DNA of 64,000 nt from Bifidobacterium adolescentis ATCC 15703 (GTDB lineage Bacteria > Actinomycetota > Actinomycetes > Actinomycetales > Bifidobacteriaceae). Both the position numbers and the translations under genes were made by a program. The notes beneath the pieces were generated by a model. That model made no database searches, was not told the origin of the DNA, and saw nothing but the letters and a program-made list of their open reading frames with translations. The stretch is from the NCBI RefSeq assembly GCF_000010425.1, contig NC_008618.1:179946-243945 (forward strand), read 5' to 3'. Positions 1-6,645 of the stretch are shown piece by piece (within the stretch, counting starts at the first letter, position 1; each line of letters opens with the position of its first letter).

Positions 1-5
1 CGCCG

Positions 6-818
6 TTGGAATCGTCGTCCACACGGCTGAAACCCGTTGAAGCGCAACCGGAACCTGCTCCACGCAACGTCGTGGTGGTCGGATCCGCCGTCGCCGGAGT
101 CGGTGCCAGCACGTTGGCGGCGCTGCTGGCCCGCGAACTGACGGAACGTGGATGCAAAAGCGTGCTGGTAGACGCAGATCTCAACGGTGGCGGTCTTGAC
201 GTGCTGCTCGGTGTGGAAGACGAAGACGGTTCACGCTTCGGAGACATCAGCGCCCCGCTCGGCAAAGTGGACGGCAAAGCGCTGCTGCGAGAACTGCCCG
301 TGTGGGATGGCGTGCCGCTGCTGGCCTGCAATCCCTGGCGAAGCGAAAACCCGCAATCCTGGGAGATCCAGGCATGCATCCGCGCGCTCGCGCAGGTGAA
401 GGACGCGGTGATCGTGGACGCCGGGCAATGGCGTGGACTCGATGACATTCCGGAACTGGCCCAGGCCACACACATCACCGTGGTCGAAATGACGGTGCTC
501 GGACTGGCCCGAGCCAAAGTGGCCATGCAATCGCGTGGAACGGCGGAACGGCAGAAACATGGCCATATCGTCGGCGTTGAACCGCGCGGCGTGGCACGTG
601 GACGTGGCGTGACCACGCTGGAAGAGACGGAAAACTATCTTGGCCATTCCCTCGCGGCGGTTGTCAAACCGGACGCCAAGCTGTGCGGCGAACTGCTGGA
701 CGGCCTGGGCCTGCGCAGGCCGAACCGCCAAACCGTCAAAGCCTTGGCCGCGCTCACGGATGAACTGCAGGAATCGTTGGAAGGCAAGCGGGTGAAGCAT
801 GGAACTCGGACCCCTTAG
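6..818 (+). CDS. tadZ: TadZ/CpaE-like pilus localisation ATPase (5' end may lie outside window)
   Basis: ParA/MinD-superfamily protein of the Tad (tight adherence) pilus system; TadZ/CpaE proteins place the secretion apparatus at the cell pole or membrane. Residues about 22-48 hold a hydrophobic strand followed by a degenerate P-loop (AGVGAST, no signature lysine), as is usual in CpaE-like proteins, then the strand VLVDADLNGGGLD typical of the ParA fold. The next gene, the TadA ATPase, overlaps by 20 bp, which supports an operon. The first available start is a TTG at position 6, only five bases into the window, so the true start may be upstream. The family call is firm from fold features plus context; the start is not. 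Confidence 0.8.
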   Translation: MESSSTRLKPVEAQPEPAPRNVVVVGSAVAGVGASTLAALLARELTERGCKSVLVDADLNGGGLDVLLGVEDEDGSRFGDISAPLGKVDGKALLRELPVWDGVPLLACNPWRSENPQSWEIQACIRALAQVKDAVIVDAGQWRGLDDIPELAQATHITVVEMTVLGLARAKVAMQSRGTAERQKHGHIVGVEPRGVARGRGVTTLEETENYLGHSLAAVVKPDAKLCGELLDGLGLRRPNRQTVKALAALTDELQESLEGKRVKHGTRTP

Positions 819-1791
819 CGCCATCGCCTCGCAGCCGGGCGTCACGGACATCGCGGTGACCTGCGACGGCACGGTTTGGGCGGATTGCGGCCAAGGCATG
901 CAGGAAGTATGTCTGCTGCGCCGATGCTTTCCGTCAGCGCAGTCGATTCGTGAATTCGCAGCGCGATTATGCTCGCAACTTGGCCGACGGCTTGATGACG
1001 CCTGCCCGATCGCCGACGCCTCCACCGTGGACGGTCTGCGCGTGCACGCCGTCATCGCACCACTGGTGCCGCAGGGCGCGGCCATCAGCATACGATTGCC
1101 CGATGCGGTCTCGCCCAATCTGGAATCGTTGGCGCGCAACGGCATGTTTCCAGCCGAATGGCTGCCCCTGCTGGCCGGACTGGTGTCCCGCAAGGCAAGC
1201 GTGCTGGTGACAGGCGGCACCGGTGCCGGCAAAACCACGATGCTCAAAGCCATGCTGATGCGATGCCCGCCGAACGAGCGCATCGTCACCGTCGAGGAAG
1301 TGCGCGAATTGGGCATGATCCAACATGCCAACCACGTGTCTCTGGTCACACGCGAAGCCAACACGGAAGGTGCCGGCGGCATAGGCCTTTCCGAACTGAT
1401 CTGCGCGACGCTGCGCATGAGACCGGACCGCGTGGTGGTCGGCGAATGCCGTGGCGGTGAAGTCGTGGATCTGCTCAGAGCCTTGAATTCCGGGCATCGA
1501 GGCGGCATGACCACATTGCACGCCAATCAAGTGGAGGCGGTTCCGGCGCGATTGGTCTCATTGGGTTTGCTGGCCGGATTGGAGCCACGCGCCACGGCGG
1601 CGCTCGCCGAGGATGCGTTCGACGTGGTGCTTCATGTGGAACGTATCGCCGGCAGACGGCGCATTGCGCAGGTCGGCAGATTGGAAGCGGTGGAAGGGCG
1701 ATTGCATGGGCGTCTGCTGGCCGCCTGGGATGGCCGTACGGTCCGTGCCGGCCAACGTTGGGATGGATTCATGAGCCGATGGAGCGCATGA
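799..1791 (+). CDS. tadA: TadA/CpaF-type secretion ATPase
   Basis: Hexameric ATPase that powers Flp pilus assembly at the cytoplasmic face of the membrane. Visible motifs are the Walker A loop VTGGTGAGKTT (about residues 136-146), a Walker B-like region ending RPDRVVVGECRGGE, and the His box GHRGGMTTLHAN, all in the GspE/VirB11 order. At 330 aa it is shorter than many CpaF proteins because it lacks a long N-terminal extension. It overlaps tadZ at its start and shares an ATGA junction with the following tadB-like gene, so translation is probably coupled along the cluster. Confidence 0.92.
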   Translation: MELGPLSAIASQPGVTDIAVTCDGTVWADCGQGMQEVCLLRRCFPSAQSIREFAARLCSQLGRRLDDACPIADASTVDGLRVHAVIAPLVPQGAAISIRLPDAVSPNLESLARNGMFPAEWLPLLAGLVSRKASVLVTGGTGAGKTTMLKAMLMRCPPNERIVTVEEVRELGMIQHANHVSLVTREANTEGAGGIGLSELICATLRMRPDRVVVGECRGGEVVDLLRALNSGHRGGMTTLHANQVEAVPARLVSLGLLAGLEPRATAALAEDAFDVVLHVERIAGRRRIAQVGRLEAVEGRLHGRLLAAWDGRTVRAGQRWDGFMSRWSA

Positions 1792-2561
1792 TGCGTGATG
1801 CGTGTGGTTGGGAATATTGCGCCGCATGGCTGGCGTCGATGGCCGTCTGGCTGTGGCTGAATCGGAACGTGGAATGGGCGGGATTGCGGCGATTACAGCG
1901 TGTGCTGGTTCGCTTCGGGCTTCGTTCGGCTGACGATAGCGGCGGGGCCGATGGAGATGGAACTTGTGATGATGAATCCGACGGGCATGGCAGAACAGTC
2001 CGGAACGATGGGGAAAACCGGGATGCATCGCCACGGATGCCGACCATCGGCGCTGCCGCATGCGTGGCCGCGCTGCGGGCGTCCGTACGCAGCGGAGCCA
2101 CCTTGGTCCAAGCGTTCGAGGAATTACAGGGCGCTCCTTTCGCAGTGCCTGAACTGACCCGTTTCCGTATTGACATGGCCGTACGAAGCCGCTGCTCGCT
2201 TCAGGAACAACACAAGCATGTGGATCAGCTTGGTGCGGAACTTCATGCGGCCTGCACGTTGAGTCTGCAGTTGGGCTGCGAGATGAGCCGATGCCTGGAG
2301 GCCGTCGCGGCGTCGTTGAAGCGGCGACGGCTGCTCGACGACTTGCGTGCCAACGCTTTTGCCATGCCGCAGGCCACGGTGAAGCTGCTGATGGCATTGC
2401 CGTTGCTGACGGTGATGCTAGGGGAATGCATGGGAGCCCATCCCTTGCGATTCCTTGTGGAAGACGTGAAAGGATGGATGTGCCTCGGCTTCGCCGGCTG
2501 CTGTTATGCCGTCGGCTGGTATTGGATTCGCAGGCTGATGCGGCAGGAGCATGTGCGATGA
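1788..2561 (+). CDS. tadB: TadB-like pilus inner-membrane protein
   Basis: Type II secretion F-domain-like platform protein of the Tad pilus. I chose the ATG at 1788 because it forms a 4-bp ATGA overlap with the tadA stop; in-frame starts at 1758 and 1779 are alternatives. The 257-residue protein has an N-terminal membrane segment (AAWLASMAVWLWL), a charged middle with the conserved style SVRSGATLVQAFEEL, and two hydrophobic C-terminal segments (LLMALPLLTVMLGE and CLGFAGCCYAVGWYW). Position between tadA and tadC is the main evidence for B versus C. Confidence 0.8.
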   Translation: MMRDACGWEYCAAWLASMAVWLWLNRNVEWAGLRRLQRVLVRFGLRSADDSGGADGDGTCDDESDGHGRTVRNDGENRDASPRMPTIGAAACVAALRASVRSGATLVQAFEELQGAPFAVPELTRFRIDMAVRSRCSLQEQHKHVDQLGAELHAACTLSLQLGCEMSRCLEAVAASLKRRRLLDDLRANAFAMPQATVKLLMALPLLTVMLGECMGAHPLRFLVEDVKGWMCLGFAGCCYAVGWYWIRRLMRQEHVR

Positions 2562-3073
2562 GCTTGGCATGGCCGATGCTGGCAGCGGTGGGCGCCGCTG
2601 GCGCGACATGGCTGTATGAATGGTCGCCAGCCAGAAATCCGCCCGATTCCGACGTGCGGTCATGCAATCTGCCATTGCCCTTGATATTGGAAATGTTGAG
2701 CGTGGCGATACGTCAAGGAGCGTCCATTCCACGCGCGCTGATTACGGTCGGAAACATTGTGGAAGGCGAGTTCGGCGGTGGATTGCGCTCGGCTGGAGAA
2801 CGGCTGAATAGTGGCATGCCATGGAATGAGGCATGGCCTGACGATGATGATTGCGCCGTGGTCCGTGACGCGTTCTCCTCATCATGGTCGAGCGGCTCCT
2901 CGCCGGTGAATCGGTTGGCAACCGCAATCGAGCAGCTGGATTGGGATGAACGGTCGCGGATTGAACAGTCGGCGGCGAAACTGTCGATTCGGTTGTTGCT
3001 ACCGACCGGCCTGTGCATGCTGCCGGCCTTTGTCGCCATTGGCGTGATTCCGGCGGTGATGTCGTTTCTGTAG
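2558..3073 (+). CDS. tadC: TadC-like pilus membrane protein, short
   Basis: Second F-domain platform protein of the Tad system. The start at 2558 gives another ATGA overlap with the preceding gene; a longer reading to 2291 would overlap tadB by 270 bp and is unlikely. The 171-residue product has an N-terminal hydrophobic segment (LAWPMLAAVGAAGATWLY), the F-domain style stretch LPLILEMLSVAIRQGASIPRAL, and a C-terminal membrane segment (LLLPTGLCMLPAFVAIGVIPAVMSFL). The last gene of the tight operon; a 266-bp gap follows. Confidence 0.78.
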   Translation: MSLAWPMLAAVGAAGATWLYEWSPARNPPDSDVRSCNLPLPLILEMLSVAIRQGASIPRALITVGNIVEGEFGGGLRSAGERLNSGMPWNEAWPDDDDCAVVRDAFSSSWSSGSSPVNRLATAIEQLDWDERSRIEQSAAKLSIRLLLPTGLCMLPAFVAIGVIPAVMSFL

Positions 3074-3190
3074 CGGCCGATTCGCCATGGGGTAGTGCGG
3101 GTTGGTGCGAATTGGCTCAAATTTGCTCGAATCGGACCGCGGTCGGAATGACGGATGATGCGCGGTCCGTTCCGTCATGCCCTAATCGCT

Positions 3191-3229
3191 TGTGGATAAG
3201 TGTGGATGACACGCCGAGGGTGTGGATAA
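3191..3229 (-). promoter_or_regulatory. Phased cluster of three DnaA boxes
   Basis: On the plus strand TGTGGATAA occurs at 3191-3199 and 3221-3229, each an exact complement of the DnaA box TTATCCACA. TGTGGATGA at 3201-3209 is a one-mismatch copy. Starts are 10 and 20 bp apart, so all three lie on the same helical face and in the same orientation. They sit in the 266-bp gap between tadC and the pilin gene. That they bind DnaA is inference from the consensus. Confidence 0.65.
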
Positions 3230-3339
3230 CCCACGTTCTTCGACCACAACCCACGAAAACCATGCCATCGCCGATGCCAATACCTGACACTGAGCGTACC
3301 CGGTCAATCGGCCGGGATTAGCCGAATGAAAGGAGCGTC

Positions 3340-3627
3340 ATGAACGACGCAATGTCAATCAATGTCGATGGTTCGCCGGGTCTGATGGGTCGCGTCGGCC
3401 AGAAGTTATGCGCGGCCAAGGAACGTGCCAATAAGGCGGTCTGCCTATTGGACGCGCGCATGCGCCTGCTGACCGCCGAGCCGGAGAAGGGCGCGGTCAC
3501 CGCCGAATACGCGGTGGTGCTGGTGGCGGCCACGGCATTCGCCGCGGTTCTGATCGCCATCGTGAAATCGGATGTCGTGAAAACGCTGCTGACCGGCCTC
3601 ATCAAGAAAGCGTTGAGCGTGGGGTAA
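3340..3627 (+). CDS. Flp-pilin-like / DUF4244 family small protein
   Basis: A 95-residue protein with a charged N-terminal half and one strongly hydrophobic helix (AEYAVVLVAATAFAAVLIAIV, about residues 51-71), preceded by the prepilin-like junction KGAVTAEYA. The G/A-V-T-A-E-Y context resembles the Flp/TadE prepilin peptidase recognition region and the actinobacterial DUF4244 family found in Tad clusters. It is probably the pilin subunit of the cluster upstream. The ribosome site AAAGGAG lies just before the ATG. No prepilin peptidase gene is visible here, so processing would depend on one elsewhere. Confidence 0.75.
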   Translation: MNDAMSINVDGSPGLMGRVGQKLCAAKERANKAVCLLDARMRLLTAEPEKGAVTAEYAVVLVAATAFAAVLIAIVKSDVVKTLLTGLIKKALSVG

Positions 3628-3629
3628 CC

Positions 3630-3995
3630 ATGCTTGCGCGATGGTGGAGACGCCATGCCCGTGACGCCGATTGCGGAACCGTCACCGCCGAATTCGCGGT
3701 GGTGCTTCCCTGCGTGGCCGCGGTGGCGATTCTGGTGCTGTGTTTGGGGCGTGCCTCCATAGTGTCCATGAACTGTCAGGACGCTGCGGCCGCCGGTGCG
3801 AGGGCCATGGCGATTGACGCCGGCGGCGAAGCGAAAGCCCGCGCCGCGGCGCAAACCATTGCCGGTGGCGGTTCCACGGTGTCGTTCGCCGCCAATGCGA
3901 ACAGCGTCACCGTTGTGGTGCGTTGCCCGGTTGCGGCGGATCCGACCGGCGTGCTGCCCGCCAGCGTCGTGGGCAAGGCAACTCGGTATTTCTGA
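3630..3995 (+). CDS. TadE-like pseudopilin
   Basis: A 121-residue protein starting three bases after the stop of the pilin-like gene. It carries the junction CGTVTAEFAVVLPCVAAVAILVLCLG, that is a Glu at the +5-like position followed by a single membrane helix, which is the hallmark of TadE/TadF pseudopilins. The rest is a small alanine-rich extracytoplasmic domain (DAAAAGARAMAIDAGG) as in actinobacterial TadE-like proteins. Role inferred: minor pilin of the Tad pilus. Confidence 0.8.
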   Translation: MLARWWRRHARDADCGTVTAEFAVVLPCVAAVAILVLCLGRASIVSMNCQDAAAAGARAMAIDAGGEAKARAAAQTIAGGGSTVSFAANANSVTVVVRCPVAADPTGVLPASVVGKATRYF

Positions 3996-4047
3996 TTGCG
4001 ATGTTCATGACAGCGTGCTGTCCGTAACGGTTTTTGAAAGGCTTCCA

Positions 4048-4467
4048 ATGCGCGGCAAGAAAGGAACGACTTCCGTGAAACATGACGTGAAACAGTATGT
4101 GCGACGAGTGTTGCATGTGCTGAAAGGCGCGGACGAAGGTTCCGGAACCATATCGGGAGTCGCGCTGATCGCAATCGTCGCGGCCATGCTCGGTGCGGTC
4201 GCCATGGCAGGCAATCTGCTGCTGTGCGTGCATCGCGCGCAGAATACGGCCGACCTGGCGTCGGTGGCCGCCGCGCAGTCGCTGCGTGACGGTGCCGCCG
4301 ACCCGTGCGCGGCCGCATCGCGTACAACGTCGGGCAATGGAACCCGGCTCGAATCCTGTGCCATTGAAGGCGAGGATGCGGTGGTCGCCGTGCAGGCGGC
4401 CACGCAGGTACCGTTCGCACCGTGGGTCGTCCGGCAGTCACGTGCGGGGCCTATTGCCTGTGATTAG
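4048..4467 (+). CDS. Rv3654c-family TadE/TadG-like protein
   Basis: A 139-residue protein with a single membrane helix after GSGTISGVALIAIVAAMLGAVAMAGNLLL, followed by HRAQNTADLASVAAAQSLRDG. This pattern matches the Rv3654c group of actinobacterial Tad loci (helix, then an Ala-rich AADLAALAAA-type segment). I chose the ATG at 4048, which has GAAAG seven bases upstream; an open frame extends to 3796 but would overlap the previous gene by 200 bp. It has three cysteines near the C-terminal half, possibly a disulphide. Last gene of the Tad cluster. Confidence 0.75.
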   Translation: MRGKKGTTSVKHDVKQYVRRVLHVLKGADEGSGTISGVALIAIVAAMLGAVAMAGNLLLCVHRAQNTADLASVAAAQSLRDGAADPCAAASRTTSGNGTRLESCAIEGEDAVVAVQAATQVPFAPWVVRQSRAGPIACD

Positions 4468-4564
4468 GAGATTGCCGGACAGTCGTTGCATGACGACACG
4501 GAATGTTCAGCTGAAGGTAATGGGCAATCTGGCGCTTGACGTGAAACATGGTTATCGTACAAGT

Positions 4565-5680
4565 ATGAGCAAGACGTCACATGCGAATACGACCGTTGCC
4601 GTGGTCTGCAATCCGACATCGAACAAAGGCAAGGGCGCCCAAGTGGGCGGTCATGTCATTGATCTGCTGCGCGGAGCCGGACGCAAGCACGGCTTCGACG
4701 TAATCGATGTGACCGGCACAAGCTTCGACGATTCCCTGGCCAACGCCCGCCGCCGCGGCGACGAATACGATTATCTGGTCGCGGTCGGAGGCGACGGCAT
4801 GGTCGCGTTAGGCGCCAACGCAGTCGGCTGCTCCGGCAAACCACTCGGCATCGTGGCCATCGGCTCCGGCAATGATTTCGCACGCGGACTGGATTTGCCG
4901 GTCAATCGCGTCGAAACCGCCGTTGAAGGCATTGTCGGTGCGATTGTGCGCGGCACGCATATCGACGTGGACATGGGCTTGGTGACTTCGTTGCCTGACG
5001 GTCATGCCATCGATTCGACCGACGGAACCGATGTTTCACAGTCGCGCTCGCCGATCGACCGCTATTATGCGGGCATGCTGTCGTGCGGTTTGGACGCAAG
5101 CATCAACGACCGCGCCAATCATTCGCATCTGCCGAATGGCTCGCTGCGGTATTTCGCCGCGGTCATCGTGGAGCTGACACACATGAAAAGCTACGGATAC
5201 CACATCAAGGCCACGCTGGCCGACGGTTCGGTGGAGGAGCGGGATATCATCTCGCCACTGCTCACCGTGGCCAATTCCCGCCATATCGGCGGCGGCATCG
5301 AGGTGTCCCCGTATTCACGGTTCGCGGACGGACTGCTTGATCTGGTGTGGCTTGACCATGTGCCGAATTTCCGGGAGTGCGTGGACGCGGTGGCACGCGC
5401 CTACCACGGCCGACTGCTGGGCAGCCATGCTTTCGGATGGAAGCGGGTGCGCGACATTGAAATCACCCGCGCCACCGAAGGGGATGAGCCTTCGGTGTTG
5501 ATGGCCGATGGCGAATACGTGGGCCATTTGCCGGTGAAGGTCTTAGCCAAGGACAGTGCGCTGCGTGTGCTGGTGCCGCCGGCCGTGGCGGAAGCGCAGG
5601 CGGCCGACAGCGAGGAACGGGTGTTGGAAACCATCAAACGTGACGGTCGCGACCCTCTTACCGGTAGATTCCTCGCCTGA
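4565..5680 (+). CDS. Diacylglycerol kinase-family lipid kinase
   Basis: YegS/DgkB-type lipid kinase: transfers phosphate from ATP to a lipid or sphingosine-like hydroxyl at the membrane. The N-terminal catalytic motif VVCNPTSNKGKG and the glycine loop VAVGGDGMVALGANAV are present, followed by GIVAIGSGNDFARGLD, which is diagnostic for the family. The C-terminal beta domain holds NSRHIGGGIEVSPYSRFADGLLDLV. Start assigned to the ATG at 4565 because homology begins just after it; in-frame ATGs at 4490 and 4517 are alternatives, and no clear ribosome site precedes 4565, so a leaderless transcript is possible. About 370 residues, slightly longer than usual. Confidence 0.85.
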   Translation: MSKTSHANTTVAVVCNPTSNKGKGAQVGGHVIDLLRGAGRKHGFDVIDVTGTSFDDSLANARRRGDEYDYLVAVGGDGMVALGANAVGCSGKPLGIVAIGSGNDFARGLDLPVNRVETAVEGIVGAIVRGTHIDVDMGLVTSLPDGHAIDSTDGTDVSQSRSPIDRYYAGMLSCGLDASINDRANHSHLPNGSLRYFAAVIVELTHMKSYGYHIKATLADGSVEERDIISPLLTVANSRHIGGGIEVSPYSRFADGLLDLVWLDHVPNFRECVDAVARAYHGRLLGSHAFGWKRVRDIEITRATEGDEPSVLMADGEYVGHLPVKVLAKDSALRVLVPPAVAEAQAADSEERVLETIKRDGRDPLTGRFLA

Positions 5681-5783
5681 CGTCGTTTTCCGTCAGCCAG
5701 CCGGTGCCGCTCGATGCCCCTCCGGACGTTGAACGGCCGTTATATGTTGCTTGCCGGCGGAAATGACGCGTGTGGGAGCACCG

Positions 5784-6380
5784 TCACAGATATTCGTCCA
5801 AATGCAGCGTCTGTGCCGCCACCTGCCTGACAATGTCATCGTCAATGTCAGGATGCAGTCTGATCAGCGAGATCAAGCCGACGATCAGCGTGTAGAAGGT
5901 CTCATGCTCGTTGCGGATCGGCATGCCGTGCTTTTCCTCGAATTCACGTACCGTGGAACCGCACAGGTATTCGGAAATGCGGTCCGCGGCCCGGTCGATG
6001 AACCTCAGATACAGTGCAGCGTTGCCATCCTCGATGAGACGTTGGCTGAACGGGCCTTCATCGGCGATGAGCGAACGGGTCAGCCGCACCACATCGTCAA
6101 GCGCCTTCGAGATGTTGCCGGCCTCGCGATGCTCGTTCCACTCTTCCAGGCGGGCGATGACTTCGCTGATGACATCGTCGAGCACGGCATCCGCAACCTG
6201 GTCTTTGTCTTGGAAATAGTGGTAGAAAAGCGATCTGGTCATGCCGACCCGTTCGGCGATATCGCTGATCGTGATCTTCGAAAACCCTTTTTCCAAGCAG
6301 ATCTCACGTGCCGCCTGCACGATCTGCAAGCGACGCGCGTCTCCAATGGTGCTGGTGGACGCTTCCGGTTTCCCGGTCAT
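5784..6380 (-). CDS. TetR/AcrR-family transcriptional regulator
   Basis: A 198-residue regulator. The N-terminal helix-turn-helix is clear: IVQAAREICLEKGFSKITISDIAERVGMTRSLFYHYFQDKDQV. The ligand domain (residues about 65-198) is not recognisable to a specific class. Start at 6380 is preceded by a strong GGAGGAGAG site; 14 extra in-frame residues upstream are unlikely. It is divergent from dnaX and no transporter or enzyme sits beside it, so the target is unknown apart from a possible self-operator in the 265-bp divergent gap. Confidence 0.88.
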   Translation of the reverse strand: MTGKPEASTSTIGDARRLQIVQAAREICLEKGFSKITISDIAERVGMTRSLFYHYFQDKDQVADAVLDDVISEVIARLEEWNEHREAGNISKALDDVVRLTRSLIADEGPFSQRLIEDGNAALYLRFIDRAADRISEYLCGSTVREFEEKHGMPIRNEHETFYTLIVGLISLIRLHPDIDDDIVRQVAAQTLHLDEYL

Positions 6381-6495
6381 GGCTCTCTCCTCCCAATCGC
6401 GTGGCAACGCCTTGTGCGGCATGGTGGTGACGCACGGGTTTTAGGCGCGCAACAGTCAGCGTTCGTGACCGACGGTACGCCGATCACACGGTTCA

Positions 6496-6540
6496 TGTCT
6501 GATTTCCAGAGTACCGGCTGCGCCGGTTGTAGATCAGACA
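6496..6540. promoter_or_regulatory. Nested inverted repeat between tetR and dnaX (candidate operator)
   Basis: Outer arms TGTCTGAT (6496-6503) and ATCAGACA (6533-6540) enclose an inner palindrome ACCGGC-TGC-GCCGGT (6513-6527). Position upstream of a divergent TetR gene makes an operator the simplest reading; binding is inferred. The rest of the 6381-6645 gap shows no other feature I can support. Confidence 0.4.
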
Positions 6541-6645
6541 GACACGCGATGGACTTGCGGAGATGGTCGGCCTCGGCGCTTCCCGATTGGCGAACGTGTC
6601 GTAATTCATCGATACTCTAGAACACTACGGCGGAAGGAATTTGCG

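Noticed and set aside
3191..3229. Chromosomal origin of replication
   Set aside because: DnaA boxes are present, but there is no AT-rich unwinding element, and dnaA, dnaN or parAB are not nearby.
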